Source of the DNA: an uncultured Lachnospiraceae bacterium
GTDB lineage: Bacteria; Bacillota; Clostridia; Lachnospirales; Lachnospiraceae
Reading direction: 5' to 3'
NCBI GenBank assembly: GCA_910576815.1
Contig: CAJTKA010000002.1
Coordinates: 1 to 64,000 of the forward strand
Length of the DNA: 64,000 bases
Under the pieces are notes generated by a model. It was not told the origin of the DNA. It ran no database searches and saw only the letters and a list, made by a program, of their open reading frames with translations. Every line of letters begins with the position of its first letter. Positions within the stretch are counted from its first letter, which is position 1. The translations under genes were made by a program, and so were the position numbers. This document shows positions 43,426 to 51,743 of the stretch, in pieces.

Positions 43426-44690
43426 AATGATTTCGCAGGAACCGCATGTTCCACTGCCTCTAAAAAAGGATCGATCATTTGCCTGTAATGCTTCTCGTCC
43501 ACCTGAACCATGCCCAGCTCATCATACAGATCGACCCAATAGGCGGTATCCCACCAGATATCTTCATCTTCCTTATGAGGTTTGTAATCCGCATCCTCCA
43601 TAAAGCAGACCACCCACTTGTCCTGCCCGTTGGCATCCACGGTTTGATATCTCCAAAGCATCTGGTTTGCTATCATACCATTTTTATAATACACCTGCCC
43701 CGAACCAAGCAGATGAAGATAGGGCACCCTTTCATAGCCAAAAAAGTGCTCTACCGCATCTTCATCCGGCAGATATTTCAGGATATGCAGACCGTCACCG
43801 ATGATATCCATAACCAGTTCCGGCAAACCGTCTCCGTCAAAATCCATATAATAAAACTTCGCGTTCTCTTTCAGGTTATCCAAAAATGTTTTGTCCTCCA
43901 TCTCTATATCCCCCTGATAGGCAAAGAACTCTTTCAGATAAACGTCTCCCTCTTTTGCCGCCCTGACTCTCTGCCCGCCGATTAACGCCCGATAGTAGGC
44001 GTCCCTGTAAGCACGGTCCGTCGCGGCATCCTGTTTTTCGGTATCAACAGCATACTCTTTTACGGTAAAGTCAAGCTGCATACACCTTTCATAGATTGCC
44101 TCCTCCGGGTCCTGCAATAATTCCGATACCGTACAGGTGCGTTTGCTTCCGTCCGCATATTGGATGGAAAGCCCGCTTTTTTTCCATGCAATCCTAGTAT
44201 AAGGCGCATCACTTTGCCATATCAGGCGCTTCCATATTTTTGTATTCTCATCTGTCACCCACAGGTGTTCTTCATATCCCAACGCGTTCTCCCGATCGCC
44301 GTTGTCGCATTTTTCATTCTGGACGTAATATATCGTGTATGTCCCGTCAGAGTTTCCCGCATCAACGGTCTTCTCCCAGTCGGGAACATCCAAATAAAAT
44401 TGATAAAAAATATCGTTTTCATCATCAAGGGCGGCGTATTTATCAAAATAATACGGAAATTGCGCTGTTTCATATGCACAGTCCATCAGCACGTGTTCCT
44501 CTCCGTTACGGGAACTTACAATTCGTACTGCCACGCCGTTCTCTGTTTTCGTTTTGGTTATCGTTCTTGTTTCCTTCGGTTTTTCAGCTGCACAAACCAT
44601 GACCGTCACATCCGCCAATACAAATATGCAGATACACACGCTCAAAAATCGTTTTAAAAAAGTATTCTTACAATCTCTCACTACTTTCAT
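43398..44690 (-). CDS. Secreted protein with DxDGDG loop, unknown function
   Basis: 430 residues from ATG 44690 (MKVVRDCKN). The frame is open upstream, but that part crosses a terminator hairpin, so the later start is used; its ribosome binding site is weak. A signal peptide (about residues 8-36, ending near VCAAEK) leads to a mature protein with YYMDFDGDGLPELVMDI, a calcium-loop-like motif shared in style with the lipoprotein at 8379-9812. Paralogous function is likely, as in both cases the motif is followed by a short hydrophobic strand and a Gly-rich turn. Confidence 0.7.
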   Translation of the reverse strand: MKVVRDCKNTFLKRFLSVCICIFVLADVTVMVCAAEKPKETRTITKTKTENGVAVRIVSSRNGEEHVLMDCAYETAQFPYYFDKYAALDDENDIFYQFYLDVPDWEKTVDAGNSDGTYTIYYVQNEKCDNGDRENALGYEEHLWVTDENTKIWKRLIWQSDAPYTRIAWKKSGLSIQYADGSKRTCTVSELLQDPEEAIYERCMQLDFTVKEYAVDTEKQDAATDRAYRDAYYRALIGGQRVRAAKEGDVYLKEFFAYQGDIEMEDKTFLDNLKENAKFYYMDFDGDGLPELVMDIIGDGLHILKYLPDEDAVEHFFGYERVPYLHLLGSGQVYYKNGMIANQMLWRYQTVDANGQDKWVVCFMEDADYKPHKEDEDIWWDTAYWVDLYDELGMVQVDEKHYRQMIDPFLEAVEHAVPAKSFEEIFGDRR

Positions 44691-44712
44691 CCCTATACAA
44701 AAAGGTTCCCCC

Positions 44713-44756
44713 AAAAAGGGAGCTTTCAAGTTGTCATACAATCTGAAAAGCTCCCT
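44713..44756 (-). terminator. Terminator after the GGGtGRT gene
   Basis: On the minus strand AGGGAGCTTT, 20-base loop, AAAGCTCCCT, then TTTT. Arms at 44747-44756 and 44717-44726. It lies 43 bases after the stop codon. Confidence 0.8.
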
Positions 44757-44799
44757 CTTAAACACTATTGATAATATTTTGATTATTCCAACAATTCCT

Positions 44800-45810
44800 T
44801 TAGAATTTGCCTGCCTTAGCCGCTTCTTCGATCAGGACCGCCACAGCCACCGTCGCGCCTACCATCGGATTGTTACCCATACCGATCAGGCCCATCATCT
44901 CCACGTGCGCAGGAACGGAAGAAGAACCCGCAAACTGTGCGTCGGAGTGCATACGGCCGAGCGTATCGGTAAAACCGTAAGATGCGGGACCTGCCGCCAT
45001 GTTATCGGGATGCAGGGTACGACCCGTGCCGCCGCCGGACGCTACGGAGAAGTACTTCTTACCAGCCTCAGTTCTCTCCTTCTTATATGTACCTGCCACC
45101 GGATGCTGGAATCTGGTGGGATTGGTGGAGTTACCGGTGATGGATACGTCCACATTCTCCTTCCACATGATTGCCACACCCTCGGGCACGGAATTTGCGC
45201 CGTAGCAGTTTACCTTAGCGCGAAGGCCCTCAGAGTAAGGGGTTCTGCTCACTTCCTTCACCTCGTTGGTGTAAGGATCATACTCAGTCTCCACAAAGGT
45301 GAAGCCGTTGATTCTGGAAATAATCTTTGCTGCGTCTTTTCCGAGACCGTTCAGAATGACGCGCAGGGGTTTCTGGCGAACCTTGTTTGCCTTCTCAGCG
45401 ATACCGATTGCGCCCTCTGCCGCCGCGAAAGACTCGTGACCTGCCAGGAATGCGAAACAATCCGTCTCCTCCTCAAGGAGCATCTTGCCCAGATTGCCGT
45501 GTCCCAGACCTACCTTACGGGTATCCGCCACGGAACCGGGGATACAGAATGCCTGTAAGCCCTCACCGATTGCAGCCGCAGCGTCAGCTGCCTTCTTGCA
45601 GTCCTTCTTGATTGCGATCGCCGCGCCTACCGTATAAGCCCAGCACGCATTCTCAAAACAGATGGGCTGGATCTTCTTTACCTGCTCGTATACATCCAAG
45701 CCGGCGTCTTTTGTGATTTTTTCCGCTTCCTCAATGGAAGAAATGCCATAGCTGTTCAGTACGGAATTGATCTTATCAATTCTTCTTTCATATGATTCAA
45801 ATAAAGCCAT
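44800..45810 (-). CDS. GGGtGRT protein (conserved, function unknown)
   Basis: A 336-residue soluble protein of the Pfam GGGtGRT family, named after the SGGGTGRTLHPD segment seen here near residue 257. Other conserved stretches are GLGHGNLGKMLL, FLAGHESFAAAEGAIG, KVNCYGANSVPEG and MMGLIGMGNNPMVGATVAVAV. The Gly-rich motifs suggest a nucleotide, phosphate or cofactor site, but no reaction is known. AGGAGGAGA precedes the ATG. It follows the NifU-like gene by 96 bases, separated by a small hairpin, and the pair looks like a conserved operon, suggesting a joint role around an iron-sulfur or persulfide step (inference). Confidence 0.9.
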   Translation of the reverse strand: MALFESYERRIDKINSVLNSYGISSIEEAEKITKDAGLDVYEQVKKIQPICFENACWAYTVGAAIAIKKDCKKAADAAAAIGEGLQAFCIPGSVADTRKVGLGHGNLGKMLLEEETDCFAFLAGHESFAAAEGAIGIAEKANKVRQKPLRVILNGLGKDAAKIISRINGFTFVETEYDPYTNEVKEVSRTPYSEGLRAKVNCYGANSVPEGVAIMWKENVDVSITGNSTNPTRFQHPVAGTYKKERTEAGKKYFSVASGGGTGRTLHPDNMAAGPASYGFTDTLGRMHSDAQFAGSSSVPAHVEMMGLIGMGNNPMVGATVAVAVLIEEAAKAGKF

Positions 45811-45855
45811 CTTATCTTCTCCTCCTAGTTATATTAAAAGGTATCTATGTGCTCC

Positions 45856-45875
45856 GAGCCTGCGAAGCAGCGCTC
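45856..45875 (-). other. Small hairpin between the NifU-like and GGGtGRT genes
   Basis: GAGC-CTGC-GAA-GCAG-C-GCTC, a two-part stem with one bulge, no T run. It may stabilise or process the shared mRNA so that the two proteins are made in unequal amounts. The core CTGCTTCGCAG also occurs near 25345. Confidence 0.4.
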
Positions 45876-45906
45876 GCGCAGATAATTCCGCAGGAATTTT
45901 CTGCTG

Positions 45907-46599
45907 TTACTCGGTTCTGGGATCAATGATCTTCACCGCGTCATCCACGCGTCCGTACTGACCGCAAGCCTTCTCGTAAGCGGTATTAGGATCGTCGCCC
46001 TTCTTGATGAAGTCCGTCATCTTGCCAAGGCTTACGAACTTATAGCCAATGATCTCGTCATTTGCATCCAAAGCGATCCCTGTCACATAGCCCTCTGCCA
46101 TCTCAAGGTAACGGGGGCCCTTCTTGAGCGTGCCATACATCGTACCTACCTGGCTTCTTAAGCCCTTACCCAGATCCTCAAGACCCGCGCCTACCGGAAG
46201 ACCGTCCTCGGAGAATGCAGACTGTGTACGACCGTACACGATCTGTAAGAACAGCTCTCTCATAGCCGTGTTGATTGCGTCACACACCAGATCCGTGTTG
46301 AGCGCTTCCATAACCGTAAGACCCGGTAAAATCTCGGAAGCCATCGCTGCGGAGTGCGTCATGCCGGAGCAGCCGATCGTCTCCACGAGCGCCTCCTGAA
46401 TGATACCCTCCTTTACGTTCAGGGTCAGCTTACAAGCGCCCTGCTGAGGAGCACACCAGCCTACGCCGTGTGTCAGACCGGAAATATCTTTCACTTCCTT
46501 CGCCTGCACCCACTTTGCTTCCTCGGGGATAGGAGCACAGCCATGGTGAACACCCTGTGCCACTGTACACATTTCTTCCACTTCTTTTGAATAGATCAT
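45907..46599 (-). CDS. NifU-like iron-sulfur scaffold family protein
   Basis: A 230-residue protein related to the IscU/NifU N-terminal scaffold fold. Cys49 and Cys56 (GVGWCAPQQGACKLTL) and Cys77 (ETIGCSGMTHSA) sit roughly where scaffold proteins bind the nascent cluster. An extra N-terminal segment with two Cys (C11, C21) and a long C-terminal domain set it apart from IscU. AAAGGAG lies before the ATG. Upstream of the GGGtGRT gene in one operon; there is no cysteine desulfurase nearby, so the sulfur source is unknown. Assembly of a dedicated cluster is inference. Confidence 0.83.
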   Translation of the reverse strand: MIYSKEVEEMCTVAQGVHHGCAPIPEEAKWVQAKEVKDISGLTHGVGWCAPQQGACKLTLNVKEGIIQEALVETIGCSGMTHSAAMASEILPGLTVMEALNTDLVCDAINTAMRELFLQIVYGRTQSAFSEDGLPVGAGLEDLGKGLRSQVGTMYGTLKKGPRYLEMAEGYVTGIALDANDEIIGYKFVSLGKMTDFIKKGDDPNTAYEKACGQYGRVDDAVKIIDPRTE

Positions 46600-46744
46600 G
46601 TGATAACTCCTTTCGATTATGTAATAATTATTTGCTAACAGGCCATTCGCCTGTCATAACCGCCGATTCCATTGTCTCACATCACAGAAAAAAAATCCAG
46701 ATGTTTGTTATTTTTTGCCTGGCAGATTCGTTTTGGCTGATCTG

Positions 46745-48943
46745 TTAACCCATAAAATACTCCGATATATCAAAACTGTTGATCAGCGCAAGACCGTTCT
46801 CCTCCCTGCACTCCAGCCAGCTTGCACTGCTTCTGGTCCAGCTTCTTAAGGAGTAGTTGAATATTTCCTCCGTGCAGCGGCAGTGGACATCCTTTTTGTC
46901 GAGATTTTTCAGAATGCAGTTCTCACAGGGTGACTCCCTGTTCTGCAGCGCCTTGTAGCAGATGTCGCCGATTTTGACATCCGGTGAATTCATCACGACT
47001 TTTTTATTGATAAAGGTAATCTCATACGTATCGGGATTGACCACATAGACATAGCTGTCCAGATTATCAAAAATGGCCACCTGTGCCACAAAATTCTGCA
47101 GTCGATCCATCAACCCGATCTGCAGGATATTGGCTTCCATCAAACGAAACAGCGAACGGATCTCCTCCATCTCACTCTTTTTGAGTTCCATCTGCACGTC
47201 TTCATGGTTTTCAAAGACAATGGCCCCTTGAAACTCTCCCTTGGATGTCAACGGATAATAGAGCATACTCTTGATTCCTTCTGACCGGAAGAAATCGCGC
47301 ATCTCGTCCGCCACCAGATCATAGTCATGGATCATGGTCACACTGGGGAAAAAGGCATAAAGAATCTCATTGACCGCCCGCTTTAATTCATAGTGCTCAT
47401 CTGATTCCTTACCCGTAGTATACCCCTTCAAGCTGAACTGGATCGTACGGGAAATGGGCAGGGAATCGTTCCCGCAGATATAGCCCCTGTGAAACTGATA
47501 TTTAGCCGTCATCAGCTCGATGGCGGATTTCAGTGCAGATTCCAGAACCTTATCCTCAAAGAGGAGCTGCATCACCTGATCTTCAATGTTACGCTCAAAG
47601 TCAAGTGTCTTCGACATATCATAGCCGCCTTTTCTATTGGCATGATAGACGGTCGTGCTCGCTGCATGGTAAACACGGTATCCCTCTTTTCCGTTGGCCT
47701 TCACCGTGTATACCGCCCTGTCTGCCTTCTCAAACAGCGCCTCATAGGTCTCGCCATGATAAGGATAGACTGCCACGCCTACACTGCAGGTCACATGAAT
47801 GGGCTGTCCCTCAAATTCCAGATCATACTTTACTTTCTTTACAATGTCACCCGCCATCTCGTCTGCATCGGATATGGTCGTAAGATTTCTCATAAAGACT
47901 AAAAATTCATCGCCGCCGATACGCCCGATCACATCGCCGCCCTTGAACATATCGTTTAACAGCCCGGCTGTCTGCTCCAGAAGCTGATCCCCATTGGCAT
48001 GTCCCAACAGATCGTTTGCTTCTTTGAAATTATCCAAATCGATGATCATCAATGCACTGAGCTCATTTTCCGCGCTGTCCTCGATCGCGCTGCGAATCAA
48101 GTGTTCGGTTGCTCCCTGATTATAGAGGCCTGTGAGTGCGTCCTTCTCCGCCCGCAGAAGAAGATCCATCTCGCGCATCTTTCTCTCGTGGATATTGATC
48201 ATACGGCCGACGATACGGGTCACATAGCCCTCCGCGCCCAAAAGGGAGGTCAAATTAGCCTGATACCAGGTAAAGTCGTCGTCAAAACGCCTGATTCGAA
48301 ATTCGATGGTATCATGCTTGGGGGACTTGAGCAGCCCCTCCAGAACCGCCTTGTAATAAGCCACATCCTCCTTGAAGATCGTCGTGGCATCGAACCGCTC
48401 CATATATCTGCTGTGAATCTCATCCTGCGCCATGCCATACTCATCGTTTGTCCTGATGATCATAACGTCTGTCTTAGCGTTATAGTCGATGATTTTCTCG
48501 CCTTCCGCCTCCGACAAAATATGCAACCGCTCTGCCTGTCTTTGCAGTTCTTCCTCCACATTCTTTTTCTCTGTCACATCCTCGATCACCGTGACAATCG
48601 TATATTTTTTCCCTTCTCTGGCGTAAAGATTCCCCCGGATATGCAGCCAACGAAGTCCGCCGCTGCCCGTGACAGTACGAAACTCCGTATCCACTACGCC
48701 GTCGTCTTTCAGCACATCTCTGATCGCCTGCCTGAAAGTCGGCATATCCTCCGGAATAATATTTCGCTCCACCTTCTCAAGATACTTCATGCCCTGTACC
48801 CGAGAATAGCCCAGCATACGGAAAAAGCCCTCATTGATGTATATGGGGGTAAAGTCTCCGTCCTCATACTCAAAGAAACAGATTCCGGCTATCACATTGT
48901 CGACCATGGAGCCAAAATTTTCAATACTTAAATCTGTCGCCAT
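46745..48943 (-). CDS. PAS-PAS-GGDEF diguanylate cyclase with Cys-rich C-terminal domain
   Basis: 732 residues, soluble. A PAS domain with PAC (about 10-130), a second PAS-like domain (about 140-260), then a GGDEF domain (about 265-430) with the intact signature RIGGDEFLVF; no clear RxxD inhibitory site precedes it. A GAF-like region follows (about 450-640). The C-terminal PAS-like part has C..C and H-C-x-C clusters (SPCENC, DVHCRC), suggesting a redox- or metal-sensing module. It should make c-di-GMP in response to that signal. It lies 56 bases after the beta-helix protein gene. Confidence 0.87.
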   Translation of the reverse strand: MATDLSIENFGSMVDNVIAGICFFEYEDGDFTPIYINEGFFRMLGYSRVQGMKYLEKVERNIIPEDMPTFRQAIRDVLKDDGVVDTEFRTVTGSGGLRWLHIRGNLYAREGKKYTIVTVIEDVTEKKNVEEELQRQAERLHILSEAEGEKIIDYNAKTDVMIIRTNDEYGMAQDEIHSRYMERFDATTIFKEDVAYYKAVLEGLLKSPKHDTIEFRIRRFDDDFTWYQANLTSLLGAEGYVTRIVGRMINIHERKMREMDLLLRAEKDALTGLYNQGATEHLIRSAIEDSAENELSALMIIDLDNFKEANDLLGHANGDQLLEQTAGLLNDMFKGGDVIGRIGGDEFLVFMRNLTTISDADEMAGDIVKKVKYDLEFEGQPIHVTCSVGVAVYPYHGETYEALFEKADRAVYTVKANGKEGYRVYHAASTTVYHANRKGGYDMSKTLDFERNIEDQVMQLLFEDKVLESALKSAIELMTAKYQFHRGYICGNDSLPISRTIQFSLKGYTTGKESDEHYELKRAVNEILYAFFPSVTMIHDYDLVADEMRDFFRSEGIKSMLYYPLTSKGEFQGAIVFENHEDVQMELKKSEMEEIRSLFRLMEANILQIGLMDRLQNFVAQVAIFDNLDSYVYVVNPDTYEITFINKKVVMNSPDVKIGDICYKALQNRESPCENCILKNLDKKDVHCRCTEEIFNYSLRSWTRSSASWLECREENGLALINSFDISEYFMG

Positions 48944-48999
48944 ACGCTTATCCTCTACAAACTTCTCTGTTTGGTTTATTGAATGTTACGTGCCATGTC

Positions 49000-49674
49000 T
49001 CACTGTTTACCGGCAATCTCACCCTGTCGCTTGTAAATGCTGTCTGCGGCAATGACGCCTCTCACCATGGACGTAGGATAGATATTCGTATTTTTGCCGA
49101 TCACCGTACCGGGGTTCAATACGGAATTACAGCCGACCTCTACATTGTCTCCCAGCATGGCGCCGAATTTTTTTAAGCCTGTCTCACAGCGCTCCTCTCC
49201 CGCTTTCACCACGACAAGCGTTTTGTCGCTTTTGACGTTTGAGGTAATGGAGCCTGCTCCCATATGCGCCTTATAACCTAAGATGCTGTCTCCCACGTAG
49301 TTATAATGGGGCACCTGCACCTTATTAAAAAGGATAACATTTTTCAGTTCGGTGGAATTTCCCACCACCGCGCCCTTGCCGACAATGGCGCTGCCTCTGA
49401 TGAAGGCACAGTGCCTGATCTCAGCCTCCTCATCGATAATGGCCGGGCCGCCGATGTAAGCGCTCGGAAACACCTTTGCACTCTTTGCGATCCACACGCC
49501 GTCCGCTTTCTTCTCAAATCGATCGGCAGGAAGCGTCTCTCCCAGCGCTAAAATGAAGTCTTTGATCTTAGGAAGCGCCTCCCATGGATAGGTAAGTCCT
49601 GCAAACAATTCCTTCGCGATCGTTTCTTCCAATGTGTAAAGTAATGCGATCGCCGCATCCTGTAATCCGATCAT
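49000..49674 (-). CDS. Left-handed beta-helix (hexapeptide-repeat) protein, sugar-nucleotide-type
   Basis: A 224-residue protein whose middle (about 60-190) is built of hexapeptide repeats: AKVFPSAYIGGPAIIDEEAEIRH-type turns, then GKGAVVGNSTELKNVIL and GDNVEVGCNSVLNPGTVIG. It resembles the acetyltransferase half of GlmU-like proteins and is often labelled UDP-N-acetylglucosamine pyrophosphorylase-related, but it has no nucleotidyltransferase domain. A role as an acyl- or acetyltransferase is the cautious reading. It overlaps topB by four bases. Confidence 0.8.
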   Translation of the reverse strand: MIGLQDAAIALLYTLEETIAKELFAGLTYPWEALPKIKDFILALGETLPADRFEKKADGVWIAKSAKVFPSAYIGGPAIIDEEAEIRHCAFIRGSAIVGKGAVVGNSTELKNVILFNKVQVPHYNYVGDSILGYKAHMGAGSITSNVKSDKTLVVVKAGEERCETGLKKFGAMLGDNVEVGCNSVLNPGTVIGKNTNIYPTSMVRGVIAADSIYKRQGEIAGKQ

Positions 49675-51722
49675 ACGCTTTTACCCTTTCTCCCTTTACT
49701 GCCCTTATCCTGATAGAACTGGGACGCATACTGAAATCTGCGAAAAAGCGCCCCCTGATTAGACATTTGTTTCACGGCATTGGTCCTTCTGGTCACGAAA
49801 TCGTCAAGCTTTCCCATGTATTCCGCTTCCGTGATCTCTCCCGAAGCCACTAATGTCAAGCCCTTTTCCCAGCTCGCCGTCAGTCTGGGATCGAGGAGCG
49901 GCCTGATGGAACCTGCCACCACCTCATAGATCATCTCCCCAAAAAGTGTGGGAGTAATGATCTGCGTCTTTTTGTTCAAATCCAGATATTTGATATGTAC
50001 CAGCTTTTTTAAGATCTCCGCCCTGGTGGCGGAAGTACCGATACCGCTTCCTTTGATCTGTGCCCGCAATTCCTCATCCTCGATGAACTGCCCGGCATTC
50101 TCCATGGTGAGGATCATGGTACCCGAATTGTAACGCTTAGGCGGGGAGGTTTCTCCCTCCTTCTTCTCAAAGCCCTTGTTATCCAGCGTATCACCCCTTT
50201 TCAGGGTGCCCAGCGCCTCCATGAAAGCCGCGTCGCAGGATGCCTCCTGCCGCTCCTCATCCGTCCTCTCCTCTCCAGTATACTCCTCTGCGCGCTTTCT
50301 TGCAAAAGAATTTTGCGCTACTTCCAAATATCCCGCATGAACCAGCACTTTGAAAGCCGAAGTAAAGGTCTCCCCCTTCATTTTGGCAGTCAAGGCGATC
50401 CGCTGATAGACTGCAGCCGGATAAAAGATGCTCAAAAAGCGTCTGACAATGATCTCATAAACCTTCGCCGAAGTGGGATGCAGGCCATTTAATGCCGAAA
50501 AGCCTTGTCCCGTGGGAATGATCGCATAGTGATCCGTGATCTGCTTATCGTTCACATAGCGGGTCTTTTCTATGCTCCGAAAGCTCTCTTTCTCCAAGAT
50601 CTGCGCCGCGAATGCCGCTGTCGGCTGATAATATTGCAGACCCTTCAAGTTTTTCCAAATTTCCTTTGCCACTGCCGTAGAAAGGACTCTCGCATCCGTT
50701 CGCGGATAAGTGGTCAACTTTTTTTCGTAAAGCTCCTGTGCGATTCGCAGCGTCTCATCGGGGCTGATCTTAAACAAACGGGAACAGTCGTTTTGCAGCT
50801 CCGCCAAGTTATATAAAAGAGGGGGATTTTTGGTCTCCTTCTTCTTTTCGAGTTTCTCGATCCGTGCAGGCTCTGCCGGCTCCTCCTCCATCTTCGCAAT
50901 GAAGGCATCCGCGTCCGCCTCCTGCAAAAAGCCGTTGTCTTTATACAGTTTCGGAGATTGAAAGTAAGCGGATTCTTCCGTCGCCTTCCACTCCAGACTG
51001 ACATCTGTGCCTGTGACCTGTGACTGCATCAGGATGCGGTAAAAGGGAATCTTTACAAATTCTCTGATTTCCCGCTCGCGATTGACCACCATCCCCAGCA
51101 CGCAGGTCATGACACGCCCCACCGAAACCACGGCTCTGTCTGTATTAAGATAGTTTTTTATCGAATAGCTATATTTCAGGGTAAGTGCTCGGGAAAAATT
51201 GATTCCCATTAGGTAATCCTCTTTTGCCCGCAGATAAGCGGCGTTTGACAGATTATCATAAGCCGAGAGATCCTTCGCCTCACGGATGCCCCGCAGGATT
51301 TCTTCCTCCGTCTGAGAATCGATCCAGACCCTTCTTCTCTCCTTTCCCCGAACGCCTGCCTGCTGCTCCACCAGGCGATAGATGTATTCTCCCTCCCGCC
51401 CGGAGTCGGTACAGACATAGATCGTCTCCACATCTTCCCTGTTGAGCAGTCCGCTCACAATGCCAAACTGCTTCTTAACACTGTCGATCACCTCATACTT
51501 GAACTCCTCCGGTATAAAGGGAATCGTCTCCAAAGACCATCTTTTATACTTCTCGTCATATGCCTCCGGATAGCTCATCGTCACCAAATGCCCGACGCAC
51601 CAGGTCACGACAGCCTCCTCCGACTCCAGATAGCCGTCTCGGTTTTTCATATTATATTTTAATGCTTTTGCGAACTCTTTCGCCACGCTGGGCTTCTCCG
51701 CAATAAACAGACTCTTTCCCAT
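49671..51722 (-). CDS. topB: DNA topoisomerase III
   Basis: Type IA enzyme that passes single strands and resolves linked DNA. 683 residues from ATG 51722 (MGKSLFIAEKPSVAKEFA); a GTG six bases upstream is an alternative. The Toprim domain has EKPS and DSGREGE. The catalytic Tyr is Y339 in LTTYPRTDARVLS. The core domains continue to GIGTSATRAEILKKL and the basic tail GSKGRKGKSV; there are no C-terminal zinc fingers, as usual for this enzyme. Fourth gene of the minus-strand run below argH. Genome maintenance and plasmid-type TopB forms cannot be told apart here. Confidence 0.94.
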   Translation of the reverse strand: MGKSLFIAEKPSVAKEFAKALKYNMKNRDGYLESEEAVVTWCVGHLVTMSYPEAYDEKYKRWSLETIPFIPEEFKYEVIDSVKKQFGIVSGLLNREDVETIYVCTDSGREGEYIYRLVEQQAGVRGKERRRVWIDSQTEEEILRGIREAKDLSAYDNLSNAAYLRAKEDYLMGINFSRALTLKYSYSIKNYLNTDRAVVSVGRVMTCVLGMVVNREREIREFVKIPFYRILMQSQVTGTDVSLEWKATEESAYFQSPKLYKDNGFLQEADADAFIAKMEEEPAEPARIEKLEKKKETKNPPLLYNLAELQNDCSRLFKISPDETLRIAQELYEKKLTTYPRTDARVLSTAVAKEIWKNLKGLQYYQPTAAFAAQILEKESFRSIEKTRYVNDKQITDHYAIIPTGQGFSALNGLHPTSAKVYEIIVRRFLSIFYPAAVYQRIALTAKMKGETFTSAFKVLVHAGYLEVAQNSFARKRAEEYTGEERTDEERQEASCDAAFMEALGTLKRGDTLDNKGFEKKEGETSPPKRYNSGTMILTMENAGQFIEDEELRAQIKGSGIGTSATRAEILKKLVHIKYLDLNKKTQIITPTLFGEMIYEVVAGSIRPLLDPRLTASWEKGLTLVASGEITEAEYMGKLDDFVTRRTNAVKQMSNQGALFRRFQYASQFYQDKGSKGRKGKSV

Positions 51723-51743
51723 ATTCACTCACTTTTCATGCAT

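Noticed and set aside
46600..46744. Terminator between the diguanylate cyclase and the NifU-like gene
   Set aside because: A long T run exists on the minus strand, but the only stem is CCAG/CTGG with a 20-base loop, too weak to claim.
48000..48931. 310-codon open frame opposite the diguanylate cyclase
   Set aside because: Shadow of the PAS-GGDEF gene; no start site and no recognisable domain.
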